Shown: positions 34,144-46,487, counted from the stretch's first letter. The stretch is DNA of 64,000 nucleotides from Congeria kusceri (GCA_027627225.1 CM051030.1:26777927-26841926); one strand, 5' to 3'. The notes: generated from the sequence alone by a model not told the origin. A program made the numbers and translations.

Positions 34144-36561
34144 GATAGATATGGCGACTTGTTAGATGTATGTAAATCTACGAACATAAGAATTGTAAAC
34201 GGTAGACTTTTTCAAGATAAGGGAGTTGGCAAATTAACTTGTTTTACGCATAATGGGGAAAGTACAGTCGACTATAACATCAGTCGAAAACTTCCACGAT
34301 TTAGCCGGTTTTAAAGTACACGATTTCACGGAATTCTCCAACCATGCCCCAGTGACATTTGCTCTGAGCACGAACAAACCGACTACTAACGGTAAAAATA
34401 ATCAGCGCATATATTTTAAGTGGAAATCGGAGTACAGAGATAATTTCGTGCACGATATAACCAGCGGTGTTCAAGAACTAGAACACGATTTACAATCAGG
34501 CGTTAACTCGCGCTGCGATCCGGATTTACTAGTCTCGGAATTTACTTATTTCCTAAATAAACGAGGTGAACAATATTTTAAACATGTAATAAGCAATAAT
34601 GTTAATAACAATCATAATAACTGCACCTCTGCTGACACCGATAAGCGACGATGGTTTAACGAAGAATGTAAACGAAAACGGACAGAATATATACAAACAG
34701 TTTACCAGTATAATTTAAATAAGAATAGGCATACGCGAGAAACAATGCTAGCGGCAAGGAAAGATTATAAATATTTTTGCAGGAAAACGAAATTTAAGTT
34801 TAACAGAGAACAGGACATGAGCCGCAAAAAGCCGCGCGAATTCTGGAAATTATTCAAACAAAAAACGGTTTCACCGAAGGCGGACAACATATCTTTGCAA
34901 GAATTTTACGTTTATTTCAATGCATTAGCTTCTGAGGCTGACGTTAACGTTAACAACGACGAAAGCGATAGCTTTTTACGGCAGTTTGATAATATAGAAA
35001 ATCCGGTTAGCTCTTACCCGAATCTCGACAAACCCATTTCCGCAGAAGAAATAATTAAAGCCATAAGGCGTCTGAATAATAATAAGGCAGCCTCACTCGA
35101 TAATATAATTTATGAATACTTTAAAGAAACAGTGCATATTATAGTTAAACCATTAGAAATATTATTTAATTACATTTTAGATACTAAAAAGTTTCCAAAG
35201 AGCTGGTCATCAGGAGTTATTGTTCCACTATATAAACGGGGGGATAGTTCCGACCCAAATAATTATAGAGGCATCACGTTGTTAAGCTGCTTTGCGAAAT
35301 TATTTACAGGTGTGATAAACGAACGCTTAAAATCTTGGACAGAAACCCATGATATTCTTACAGATGCTCAATTCGGTTTCAAACCCAACTGCAGTACCGT
35401 CGATGCAATTTTTATTCTTAACTATTTAATAGAAAAACAGATACATAGTAAAAACAAACTCTTCTGCTGTTACGTCGATTACCGGAAGGCCTATGACGTT
35501 ATAAATCGCGGCCAGCTATGGCATAAAATGATTCTTTCTGGTATCGATGGAAAGTTAATATCACTTATCCGCTCTATGTATAGCGAGGTCAAACTTCAAG
35601 TAAAACACATGGGCTCACTTTCCGACCTTTTTAGTAGCAACGTCGGTTTATTGCAAGGAGAGATAACATCGCCGATGATGTTTTTGTTATTCGTAAATGA
35701 TTTAGAATTTAATCTACAAAACGGAGTAAACGCCGGAATAACGTTAAATCAATTGTCCATTTATCTCCTCCTATTTGCGGATGATGCTGCTATTTTCTCA
35801 GAAACTAAAGAAGGGCTACAGGAATGGTTAAATAATCTAGAAGCATATTGTGATAAATGGAATTTAACTGTAAATATTGAAAAAACAAAAATAATGGTTT
35901 TCCGAAAAGGGGGCGTGCTAAACAAAAATTACAAATGGACATACAAAGAAAATGAAATTGAAATAGTAAGCAATTTTAACTACCTTGGTATTGTTATGTC
36001 AAGTGGGGGATCATTTATTCCTGCCACGAATACACTATATGGCAAAGCTACAAGGGCGATGAACTCCCTGTTTTGTATAACAAAAGACATGGAAGTCCCA
36101 ATAAATGTTATGTTCAAGTTGTTTGATTCATATGTCTTGTCAATCCTTAATTATAGTTGCGAAGAATGGGGATTTATTGCGGCAATTAATATTGAACGTC
36201 TTCACAGAAAGTTCTGTAAAAGACTGCTAAATGTGAAATTATCAACAAATTCATTGTCATTATATGCTGAAGTTGGTCGATTTCCTTTATATATTGGTAG
36301 ATACCTAAGAATTGTTAAATATTTTTTAAAATTATATCAAAATAAACAAGGAAATTGTATCCTTAATACTGTCATTAATATGCAAAGATTAGAAATTGAT
36401 GCACAAAATAACACTGTTAATTGGTCCTCCAAAGTTCACCAAATTTTGAATCATGCAGGATTTACAGATGTATGGTTATTTCCTGTTGTTTGCACTTTAC
36501 CGACTGACCCACAAAAAAGCCGCCGACTCACAAATTTTATTGCAAAATCTGCGGTAATTGT
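34144..36561 (+). mobile_element. Truncated LINE (non-LTR retrotransposon) in Ig gene intron
   Basis: Homology to a LINE ORF2 starts abruptly at GATAGATATGGCGAC (34144), inside the endonuclease domain, and ends abruptly at about 36561, before the C-terminal zinc-knuckle region. Neither a 5' end nor a poly(A) tail is present. The 3' side abuts a dispersed repeat (36566) and then the remnant of an Ig exon. GC content is higher than in flanking DNA. Confidence 0.8.
34144..36561 (+). pseudogene. LINE ORF2: partial endonuclease + reverse transcriptase, one frameshift
   Basis: The first 130 nt read DRYGDLLDVCKSTNIRIVNG and FTHNGESTVDYN in one frame. After an indel near 34275 the protein continues in the frame of the ORF 34253-36670, with TSVENFHDLAGFKVHDFTEF and SNHAPV, where the family has SDHxP. 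RT motifs follow: NNYRGITLLSCFAKLF, QFGFKPNCSTVDAIF, CYVDYRKAYDVI (about residue 407 of the ORF) and LLLFADDAAIF with FADD at 508-511. The usual RQGD is LQGE. The last 35 residues of the open frame come from the adjoining repeat. Lacking a full endonuclease, it cannot move itself. Clade uncertain (mollusc I/Nimb- or CR1-like). Confidence 0.85.
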
Positions 36562-36565
36562 TTTT

Positions 36566-36654
36566 AGCTCACCTGAGCACGAAGTACTCGGTGAGCTATT
36601 GGTATTGGGAACCTCTCAGGCGTCGTCCGTATGCCGTCAACAATGCCTGGAATT
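36566..36654 (+). repeat. Bivalve AGCTCACC hairpin repeat (leader copy)
   Basis: AGCTCACC at 36566-36573 and GGTGAGCT at 36590-36597 enclose TGAGCAC-GAA-GTACTC, forming a hairpin of about 14 bp with a small loop. A CGTCGTCCGTATGCCGTCAA block follows. Related leaders occur at about 40150 and 41170, there followed by tandem arrays. Here no array follows. Confidence 0.65.
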
Positions 36655-36887
36655 ATCCACCTATCAGTGATAGCCTATCCAGAACCAACACTCCTGTGGC
36701 AGAAACTCACCGCGTCCTCCTGCAGACAATAACCAATGCCAGTAGAGTGTATTCGTCACATCGAAAGATAGACTGCAGTCCAATATAACTATCGCCAACG
36801 TAACACAAGATGACTTTGGGACCTATCGCGCCATTGTCAATAATTCTAAACGTGGCATCGCAATAGACCTTTTCTTCCATAATTCTG
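36655..36887 (+). pseudogene. 3' part of a decayed immunoglobulin-domain exon
   Basis: Ends at a clear donor (TCTG|GTGAGT) in phase 1 and reads SNITIANVTQDDFGTYRAIV and NNSKRGIAIDLFFHNS, the F- and G-strand half of an Ig domain (DxGxY motif). Upstream, YPEPTLLWQKLTASS (core Trp) and ITNASRVYSSHRKID lie in two other frames, so at least two frameshifts separate the halves. The start of the exon is lost at the junction with the repeat and LINE. It belongs to the same gene as the exons at 27438 and 46198. Confidence 0.65.
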
Positions 36888-37559
36888 GTGAGTTTAAATT
36901 ACTGTGAACAGGTCACCTGTATTATTTTGTTCATAAAATGGTTATTGTTGTATTTTTAGATTATGTTATTGATTTCAATTGTTTTGATTTTAGACAAAAT
37001 TAGAGTTATAATAAGGAACTTACAATATCAGTTTTAGTACTAACTGAATGAAGCTTAGTGTGTAGCAGTTGGTATCAAACAAATATCCACACGTTAAGAC
37101 TACTAATGAGTTCATCACAGATGAACTAGACAGTTATTATAAAGGGTTGTAGAAGTCCTATGCCTGACTTGTCATAAGTTGGTAATTTTACCTTCGGAAA
37201 AGCAAACCTTTCCTGTCAAGTTGTCTGCAAAAAGTAGGATGTCAGTGTTTGAAAATTATCTAAAATGGTCTAGTAAATCATGACATTATTATATAATTAT
37301 ATCTTTCAACAACATTTACAGTTTGTGTTTCATTTATATTTTAATGACAAATCATATTAGCAATGCCTGGAATTAATCCTATAGTTGTATTTGGACGAGC
37401 ATCTTTGGCTTGCGGAAAAGTACCTATTTGACTTGAACTTGTCCCTGGACAATTGAGTAATTTTGATATTTTCACACCCCTGTTATTGTTAATTTATTTA
37501 TATACAGCTTGCCAATGCAAGAATGTATGCAATTTTTGCATTTTATACCTCAATTCGTA
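36888..37559. other. Intron DNA, no feature seen
   Basis: AT-rich, no motif-bearing frame. The phrase CAATGCCTGGAATTA near 37362 repeats part of 36640-36655, hinting at a partial copy of the Ig exon start. Confidence 0.4.
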
Positions 37560-37790
37560 CAGTACGGCTCGCGCGGATTTTGCATGTGTCGCCGCGGACG
37601 TTTTTAATATAGCGCGGACAATCGCGGGGTTTCTTTTACCTACCACGGAACAATCACCACGACCGATCAAGATGAAAGAAAATCGCCGTGTTCACCTCGA
37701 GACTCCTAACTCGTCTTATCTCGCGGTGGCCTGCTGCGGACGTTCGCGCCGATTTTATATCGATCGCGGCGTTTTCTTCTTTGTTTTATT
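37560..37790 (+). repeat. GC-rich segment beginning CAGTACGGCTC
   Basis: A CG-rich block (CGCGGATTTTGCATGTGTCG, GCCGCGGACG, ATCGCGGC) in AT-rich DNA. Its first 11 bases recur inverted at the end of a similar block (40027-40037), and both outer ends are next to TA. It is either one end of a DNA transposon or one of two inverted copies of a MITE-like family. The frame 37453-37836 over it is not a gene. Confidence 0.5.
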
Positions 37791-38839
37791 TTTTAGGCAT
37801 ATTGAACCAGTGTTCTCAATTAATGTGTCTCTTTAAACCACGGCAAACTTATGATATAAATAAAAATGTTGAAGTATAATTATAAGTATAATTATAATTA
37901 TAATAATAATAATAATTATTATTATTATAGTATTATTATTATTATTATTACTAGCATTGTTACGTTATACATGTGTCTGACATTGTCACTATCTTTTCCA
38001 ATCATTTTAACATAATTGAGGTGACAACTCATTATTTAAGTGTCATATATGTCAGTTTGGTAAACAGTTGATCGCACGAGCAGAAAATTAAATTGTTCGC
38101 TGTGAAAATTAGTCTCAAAATATGGCCTCTTTAAGTTTGTACATCACAACTCTAATAATGTGTTGTGTAATATAAATTTATAAGGAAGTGTCACAGGAAA
38201 ATAATAATTAGATCATGTTTTAACATACTAATATGTGAAGTTAGAATAAGACATCAAACATAAAAAGGAAATGTGGTTTTTTTTTCACATAAACTGTGTA
38301 TTTCATGGTGTGTTATATGTTTGTTATATAAATCTGTGGATATCTTAGTAAACTTTGCATCATACGTATTGTTAAAAGTGATTGTGTCTTTGATTGTTTA
38401 TCCCGTATTTAAAGACTGTTCAAGCACTCATGGAAACGGTTTTTATTTTTTTTTTTAATTTTGTAAATGCATAGAAGTATACAGTTTTGTGGTAAAATCA
38501 GTTTAAGTTATGCAGTTATATATGCAGGTGTCTTTTGCACTAATTACTTTGCAAATTTTTAAAATTACAAATTGTTAACTGCATATAAAACATTGATGTA
38601 ATAAAACAGTTTATTCTATGTTTGATGTCTTATTCTAACTACACATAATAGTGTGTTTAATTATTAAAAAATAACACCGAACATGTTTAGTATAATCAAG
38701 TTAATGCTACGGTGAACAATACAATATTTTGATAATATATATTTGATCATAAATACAAATTTAGTCAAATATTTGAGTATACTATATGCATATAGTAACG
38801 AAATATTAGGGTCATATTAATATCTTAATTTTGGTGATC

Positions 38840-39720
38840 GCCTTTTGTCCGTCGTCCGTCGTGCGTAATGAATCATTCGTCGTCAACATTTATCATGTGA
38901 ATGCTCTAGAGGCTACATTTATTGCACACTCTTCATTAAACTTGCCCATAACATATGTTCTAATGATATCTCAGACTAGTTTGAAACTGGGTCATGTGGG
39001 GTCAAAAACGAGGTCAATTTGAATAAAAAGCTTGTAAATACTCTTGAAGTCATATTATTTACTAAATCTTCTTGAAACTCGCTCAAAACATTTGTGTCAA
39101 TAATATCTATTACAAAATCGAAATTTGGTCACGTGGGGTAAAAAACTAGGTCACCAGGCCTAATTTTAAACCTTTTGAACACTCTAGAGGCCAGATTTAT
39201 AGCCCAATCATCAAGAAACTTGCTTAGAACATTTGTCCAAATTATATCTCAGATGAGTTAAAAACTGGGTTATGTGGGGTCAAACACTAGCTCACAAGGG
39301 CAAATTAAAGAAAAAGCTTGTGAACACTCTAGAAGTCACAATTTTAGCCCATTATTCTTGAAACTTGCTCAGAACATTTGTTTCAATGATATCTTGGACA
39401 AGTTAAAAATTAGCTCATGTCGGGTCAAAAACTAGGGCACCAGGACAAATTGAATACAAAAAGCTTGTGAATACTCTAGGTGCCACATTGATAGCCCAAT
39501 TATCACGATACTTGCTCAGAATTTTTGTCCAAATGATATCTGAGACACATTAGAAACCAGGTCACATGGTGTTAAAAACTAGGTCACCAGGCCAAATTGA
39601 AAACAAAAGCGAATGAACACTTTTAGAGGCCATATTTTTAGTCGAATCTTCATGAAACTTGCTCAGGACAGTAGTTCCTTAGCCCCTCTGATGAGTTACC
39701 TAGGGACTTATGGCCCTTAT
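38840..39720. repeat. Tandem array, six units of about 143 bp
   Basis: The marker (AC)TCTAGAGG and variants fall near 38903, 39040, 39181, 39326, 39472 and 39618. Each unit includes GAAACTTGCTCAGAACATTTG, ATGATATCTC, CTGGGTCATGTGGGGTCAAA and AACTAGGTCACCAGG. A CGTCCGTCGT leader precedes the array. This is an abundant bivalve dispersed array type. Confidence 0.8.
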
Positions 39721-39854
39721 TAAAATAGTCTGTCAACATAATGCAACGTAAAATATTGTGTCAAAGTTTTATATTCATGTACATCTATACATGTAAACCC
39801 GTACGTTTTCTTAACACCAACAATTTAAAATCCAAATATACTGTAGATTGTAAC

Positions 39855-40037
39855 GATAAGATGGCGGTGTGAATGCCGCTTTTTGATACTGTGAATCGCG
39901 GTGACTATCGCCTGCTTCATCACAGCGGACATTCGCGGTCATCTTATTGGACCGCGGATTGCCGGGTTCCGCGGCGATTTTTGGGTCGATAATAGTCCGC
40001 AGCGACACTGTGTAAAATGCAAAATTGAGCCGTACTG
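39855..40037 (-). repeat. GC-rich segment ending GAGCCGTACTG, inverted partner of 37560
   Basis: The reverse complement starts CAGTACGGCTC and shares TTTTGCAT, GTCGC-GCGGAC and an AAGATG...CGCTGTG core with 37560-37790, though alignment is loose. The two segments are in opposite orientation about 2.3 kb apart and enclose the array at 38840-39720. Confidence 0.45.
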
Positions 40038-40144
40038 TATGTTTACTGCTTTTTTCGTGGTGCTTCACTTCAACATAATTGAAGGGAATCAGTTGGAACT
40101 TAGTAAAGAGTGTTGAGAGGAGTTGCAGAGTTAGGTACTATATC

Positions 40145-41000
40145 GTTTTAGCTCCCCTGAGTACTTTTTAAATTGTCATGAACGCCTTTTGTCTGTCGTG
40201 CGTCAACATTTTTATTCAAACAATATCCTCTCCTGAATTGCTTGGCTTTTTTATGAAACTTCACTGGAATGATCCTTGGTACACCCACTTTCACATTTGT
40301 TTAAATCGTTCTGGTCCATTGCATATGTAGGTCACCAGAGTTAAAAATATATTTAAAATTGGAAAAATCTCCGCAGAAATCGCAAGGCTCAGAGCTTTCG
40401 TATGTGATATGTGACATCCTCTAGTGGTCCTCTACAAAAATTTTTCAAATTTTTCCACCGGGGTGCAAAACTGGCTATGCCTCGGGGATTACATTGTTGA
40501 TATGAACCTAAATAGCTAAATTTCTCATCCGAAACCTCAAGGCCAAGACATTGCGTGTTTGGCAAGTAACATCGTATAGTGGTCCTCTACAAAGATGGTT
40601 AAAATTATGACCCTGGGGTAAAAATGGCCAGGTCCAGGTGTCACATGGTTTATATAGACTTAATCAGCAAAATGACTTAAAATCTTCTCTGCAACCGCAA
40701 GGCACATAGGTTTCGTATTTGGTTTGTAGCATCCTATAGTAGTCTTCTACAACGATTGTTCAAATTATGCCCCTGGGGAAAAAGTGGCCACATACTGGGG
40801 TCATATGGTTTATATACAAGTAGACTTAAATAGCACATTACTTTAAATAACTTGTCCTCTGAAACCGCAAAGCCCAGACTTATACGGCAAGTGGATTTAT
40901 AAATTTTCTCCTTTGAAACTGCAAGATCCAGATGTTTTGTATTTAGTATGTTACATTGTATAGTGGGCCTTTTCAACTATAAATCAAATTATATCCCTAG
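40145..41000. repeat. Tandem array, units of about 155 bp, with AGCTCCCCTGAG leader
   Basis: The leader AGCTCCCCTGAGTAC near 40150 is followed by a GTCTGTCGTGCGTCAAC block, then units marked by AGTGGTCCTCTAC (about 40422, 40577, 40736) and by CGCAAGGC...TTTCGTATT. Same architecture as the arrays at 38.8 and 41.2 kb but a different unit sequence. Confidence 0.7.
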
Positions 41001-41169
41001 GATACCACTAGCTGGATTTGAAAACAAAATATCCTAAATAGACCGTGAGTGAGTCCCTACAAAACTCTTTCAAATAATGTTGATTCATTAAGAAACATTG
41101 ACGCCTTGGGGTGAGGAAGTTTACCTAAATATAGCTATAATCAACACAAAAATAAAGTTACCTCTTAAT

Positions 41170-42370
41170 TAGCTCACCTGACGAAGTGCTCGTTAGGCTG
41201 TTGGTATATGGTATTGGTCTACTCCTGCGTCATCCGTCGTCCGTATGCGCCAACAATTTGGACCGTTACTGTGATAAAGAATACATTTTTATTTAATCTT
41301 GACCTAACTTGCACAGTTTGTGTATGATCATAAAATATCGGTTGGTATTGATAATGGCCAAATCGAACCAGAAACCTTAGAATTATGGCCACTTGTTATT
41401 CTACCAATATTTACCAAACTTCTACGGTTTGTGTATTATCAAAAGATCTCAGCACAAGCCAGCATTGGGCCACAAACACCAGAGTTATGCCCAAATTGTT
41501 TGCAAAATAGGCAAAAACTGCCATTTTACCTTGATTAAGACATTTTTCTTCCAATCTTGACAAAAACTTCCCCAGTTTGTGTGTGACTGAAAGATTGCAA
41601 CAGAAGCCAAACATAGGTAAGGTTAGGTCACAAACATCGAAGTTATGGCCTTTTGTAGGTGGAAAAAAAAGCAAACATTGCCTTTTTTGTTCAAAGAGAC
41701 TAAATTTTTCTGACAGTTTTGACCCACCTTCCACAGTTTGTATGCAATCATACCGTGCATCAGAAGCTCTCAGTGGGTCAGATTGGGCAACAAACTTGCC
41801 TTTTTCGTGCATTAAAATTTCATTTTACGTTCAATGTTGATAAAACTTGCACGTGATTTGTTTGGCCATAAGATTTCATCACAAGCAGCAAATGAACCAG
41901 GCCAACGCTGCAGTTATTTTCCCGAAGTTGTGAAAATTAATGCAAAGATGGATTTGATGAAAAACAGGAACTTCATTTCAAACTAGTCTGGACCAAACTT
42001 GCACAATATGTCTATGACCATAAGATCTAAAGAAAATTTGAATATAGGATGGGTAAATGGCAATGCACTCAACTCCTTAAAACAAGCCGGCAAGCATGAT
42101 TTAACCTTTGCGCAGCTTTTGCCATTATCTTTGAGAACTGCAGCATAAACACTATTCCTCTGAAATTGCCTGCGAAAAGATGGATGCCATTGTAGGGAAA
42201 ATATATCCAGACCCTTTAATAGTTATTTGTATGAGAGTAAAGCAGCTAGACAAATTAGTTTTAAGGACATTATGGCGTACATTCCCACAAGCCTTTCACA
42301 ACAGTAAGATTTTCATCTTTGCTAGTACTCAGGTGAGGCTTTTGGGCAATCATACCCCTCTTGTTTTTTT
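41170..42370. repeat. Repeat element with AGCTCACCTGA ends and degenerate tandem core
   Basis: Starts TTAGCTCACCTGACGAAGTG, then TCCGTCGTCCGTATGCGCCA. The core repeats (ATTATGGCC/AGTTATGCCC, CAGTTTGTGTATGATC, AAAGATCTCA) at roughly 140 bp. It ends near 42333 with ACTCAGGTGAGGC, roughly the reverse complement of the start. The open frames here (for example 41411-41812 minus) are repeat read-through. Confidence 0.65.
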
Positions 42371-42589
42371 TATACCTGTATGTAATATTGAAACACAAAA
42401 TAAAGTCAATGTAAATTTAATCATCTTTCAATTAAATGCTCTCATTTGTTTCTGAATAAATTCCGAACACAGTACACAAACGTAGGTGAAAAAAATGAGA
42501 ATCACAAAAAGCTTAGTAAAAACAAAAAAACGAAAGTATCCACTTTTAAACAACTGTATCTTCAAAATCTTGATTTTTGTCAGAATATG

Positions 42590-43900
42590 TGTGCCCCTAC
42601 CATCAGTGATGGGGGGGGGGAGCATATAGAGTTTTACCCTGTCCGTGGTTTAAGCATGTATGTACGTGTGTTCGTATGTATGTGTGTTGGGATTCTTGTC
42701 CGGACATAAACTTTGTCCAGCATTGGAGGATATTCACCATGGAGAAATGTTATCCATAATGAGACGGTGTGTTGCGCGCAAGAAACAGGTGCCTAGGTCC
42801 AAGGTGAACGTCACACTTCAAGGTCAAATGTCAAACATAAGAATTTAAGCCATAGAAACCGTCCGGAGCATACTTCTGTCTAGCATGGACAGATTTTCAA
42901 ATAACTTGGCACAAGTGTTAAGCATAGGGAGGCGGTGTGTCGCATGCAAGAACCAGGTCCCTAGGTCCAATGTCAAGGTCACACTTAAAGGTCAAATGTC
43001 AAATACAAGAATTTAAAGCATAGATACTGTCCGGAGTATAATTTTGTCAGGGAAGGATTTTAAAATAACTTGGTAGAAGTGCTTAGCATGGCGAGTCGGT
43101 GTGTAGCGAGCAAGAACCATGTCCCTTGTTCCAAGGTAAAGGTCAAACTTAAAGGCCAATGGTCACGAGAATTTAAGCCATATACACTGGCCGGAGCATA
43201 ATATTGTCCAGCAATAAGAATGTTCAAACAACTTGGCATAAGTGATAAGCATATGCGGCGGTGTGTCGCGTGCAAGAACCATGTGCTTTGGTCCAAGGCC
43301 AAGGTCACACTTGAAGGACACGTATATGTATATATGTTAAGATTATTGTCCAGGCAAGAACAATGTCCAGCATTGAATGATTTTTAAATAACTTGGTAGA
43401 TGTGATAACCATTAAAAGACGATATGTCAACCGCAAGACCTAGGTTCAAAGTCCAGCTCACACTTAAAGGTCAAAGGTAAATAATAAAGAATTAATACTA
43501 TGGACTCTGTCTTGAGCGCAATTTTGTCCGCATGGAAGAAGTTTTAAATGACTTGACAGAAGTATAAGCATTATGAGACGGAATGTTGCGTGCAAAACCA
43601 GATCCTTTGGTCTAAGGTCAAGGTCAAACTTAAAGGTCAAAGGTCAAATATCAGAGTGACAAAAGTATAATTTTGTCCGGCATGAACTAATTTTCAAATT
43701 ACTTGGCAGAAGTGATGAGATGACATGTGGCGTTCAAGAGCCAGGTGTGTAGCTGAAAGGTCAAGGTCATTTTATCAAGGTCAAATGTCAAATAATTGTC
43801 CAGAGCATAATATTTCCATGCATGCAGTGGTTTTCATATAAAATGGCAGAAATGATCACAATCACCAGATTGTGTATCGCATGCAAGAACCTGACTTGTG
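42590..43900. repeat. Tandem array, about 163-bp units
   Basis: The marker GGCGGTGTGTCGCATGCAAGAACC and variants occur near 42763, 42929, 43092, 43257, 43416 and 43578. Each is followed by AAGGTCAAGGTCACACTTAAAGG and AAATGTCAAATA, then ATTGTCCGG and TTCAAATAACTTGGCA. A G-run (nine G at about 42610) precedes it. Confidence 0.8.
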
Positions 43901-46197
43901 AAGTCAGTGAATGACTTCCCACTATTAATGAGTGTGCAAATCATAATTCAAATATAATTAAAGATATTTTGTTGATTCTGCACAGAATGATTTAAGATAG
44001 CAAGTAAGTGAAGCATGCAAGAACCATAACTCATAATTGCCCATAAGTTTTAATTACTACCCTTTATTGATTTTTTTGTCAGGACTGAAACTATTTTGTG
44101 ATAACTTAATTCACAGAATAAGATAATAATAAGCTTAAAGTACAGTATAAATGTTTAATTCTCCTTTTGCAAAATAATTTGTATGCAAACAGACATGTTT
44201 CTCCATGGCTGCATAGGTGGGAGCATCCGTATCCATGGACATATTTCAAGGTTAAATCTTTTTCATGATAAGCCTTAAAAATGCATCTTTTCAAATGAGG
44301 TTAAACACATATATGTGGATCTTTAATTTGTTCATTAGACTGTTCCAATACAGGTGAAATCAATATAAACAATGTACAATAAGAAAACGAAGCAACAACA
44401 AAAAACCACCTGACATATATTAAACAAATGAAAATGATTAAGAAGCAGGATATGTGACACATTTGACCTATGTCCACTGAATTAAAAGTCTGTCATCCTA
44501 AGTACCAAGTTAGTCTGAATAAAATTCATGCTGGCGGGAATACAGTATTCTGTACGCATAATTTATACAATCACTCAGTAGCGTCGCGGAATCTTATATA
44601 ATACCTGCTAAATATGTAACCAAATAACCAATACACATGTATGATCAACAGGTTAATCGTGTGTTCGTATGTTTGTTTTTAAAAACAATGCAGTAAGCGT
44701 TAGCTTAAAATGCAAACGATAGCCCAGTACATAATGGAATACATTTTTGTTGTTGACATTCGTTAATTATCACCGCACTATATTCACCCTTGAATGGATT
44801 CAAGTTAATGTAATGAGCTATTCGTGCGTTTTGATGAAAAGTGCACAGGTCAACAGTAGCATATCGTGTTTACTTGTAAGAATCCTCAATTAGTATAGAT
44901 TAATAAATCAAATGAGTGTATCGTGTGCATTTTCAATAGTTGTTCATTCTTCCCCAAGCAAGTTTAACTTTTATTTCAGCTAAACCTGAACCTTAACTAA
45001 CTTGGCTCTGTTTTTCGTGTACGGTCAATAGTTATTGTCATTGCTGTATGGATTGTGAAATTACTTGGTAGAAATAATCACCATCAAGGGACGATGTGTC
45101 ACGCGCAAGACCCAGGTTTGTACCTGTAAGGTCAAGGTGACACTGAGAGGTAAAAGGTAAATAATTGATTTTTTTGTTGTTGTCCGGTCAATAAAAATTA
45201 CTTGGCAGAAATGTTCTTTATCATGAGATATGTCGCATGCAAGACCCAGGTCTCAAGAAGTATGTCTGCTTAACGTGTACAGTTAATAACTCTCTATAAC
45301 TATGTCATTTCTGGATGGATTTTGAAAGTATATGGTAAAAAACGTTCACCATCATGAACCGTTGGGTCGGGCACAAGGTCCAGGTCCATTTATCTAAGGT
45401 CAATATCACTCTTAGAGGTCAAATGCATTCAGTCGTATTTTGTGTCCGCTCCATAATGTTATTATTTTTTTAATAAAAGATGTTGTACGTGTACCTACAT
45501 CATTTCCAACAGAGCTATGTGTTACAGGTGAGAACATTGTGTTGTATTTGGATATTATGATGCAATTGCTTGCAATGGTATAATTAAAACAAATGATATA
45601 CAATTCAAATATGTTCTTGTTATACTGGGGGCAACAGCATGAACTGTGTCCGATTGCAGACAATTCTACTGGAATTCCTGTCAACATTGCATTTTGCTAC
45701 ATGTTGATGTTTCTATCAAAGAATGGGTCATGTACAATTTACTTTTACTTTTTTGCTATCAATTAAACGTATACATGAATGCCTAGTCAAAACAAATAAT
45801 TGGACTCTGCAAACATATCATCAACGTAGTGCTAAATGCATCGTGCAGTGTGAATACCTCCTTGTGCATACCTAAGTGACTTAAATATTTGGTGATGGTT
45901 TTCTGCACGAGATTTCCATTTGCTAAGTACACTCACTTCTGATGAACATTTTACATTTAATACATTCCTCTGACAAGTCCCAATCAGCTGGTACATCCGT
46001 GTCCTATTGAACTTTTCTAGTTTATTAAACAAACTGGATGTGTATGCCATAAATTTGATAATAATTACACGTAAAAGAGTTATACATTTTGCACCGGATA
46101 TCGATATGGATATAGGAAACGTTTTGAGATTGTTTTTAAACATAGCATGTACTTTTCTAAATATTAAACGTAAGCAAGATGTTCATTCTGCCTTCAG
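43901..46197. other. Intron DNA with scattered array units
   Basis: Between 45050 and 45430 two more units of the 42.6-kb array type occur (GACGATGTGTCACGCGCAAG, TCAAGGTGACACTGAGAGG). The remainder is AT-rich and without recognisable exons. The frame 44106-44294 (minus) contains three cysteines but no motif. Confidence 0.5.
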
Positions 46198-46335
46198 ATT
46201 CAGTCTCCTCGCCAGTGGCTGGAATTGCAGGCGGGGTGGTAGGAGGAACAGTTGGTCGCCTTGAAGGCATAATCGCTTTGATCCATATTTTTCGAAAATA
46301 TCGCATAACCTGTGCATTTGCTGTTGAACGAAAAC
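46198..46335 (+). CDS. Transmembrane exon of IgSF receptor
   Basis: The acceptor CTGCCTTCAG and donor AAAAC|GTGAGC bound 138 nt, phase 1-1. With the base left from the previous exon it reads DSVSSPVAGIAGGVVGGTVG, RLE, GIIALIHIF, then the basic stop-transfer RKYR and the cytoplasmic stretch ITCAFAVERK. The Gly/Val/Ile-rich segment between an extracellular Ser-rich linker and basic residues is a single-pass membrane span. Arg and Glu sit in the middle of it (RLE), which is unusual. The phase matches the donors of all three Ig exons. Confidence 0.72.
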
Positions 46336-46487
46336 GTGAGCCTCTATATGTTAACATGTTAAATTTTAGATGTACATTCCAAATTCTAGTGTTTAAGGTT
46401 AATGCCGTTGTCTTTGTGTCATATATAAACTGCTATTAATGTGTGTGTCCATGATCCTTTATTGATACCTTTCATATACAACACAAG

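Noticed and set aside
36558..36788. 76-codon plus-strand frame as a gene
   Set aside because: It is a read-through of the hairpin repeat into the decayed Ig exon in the wrong frame.
37453..37836. 127-codon plus-strand frame
   Set aside because: Crosses the GC-rich repeat segment, has no motif, and its open length follows from composition.
43430..43460. tRNA or SINE B-box (GGTTCAAAGTCC)
   Set aside because: No A-box at the right distance, no cloverleaf; it lies in a bivalve tandem array unit.
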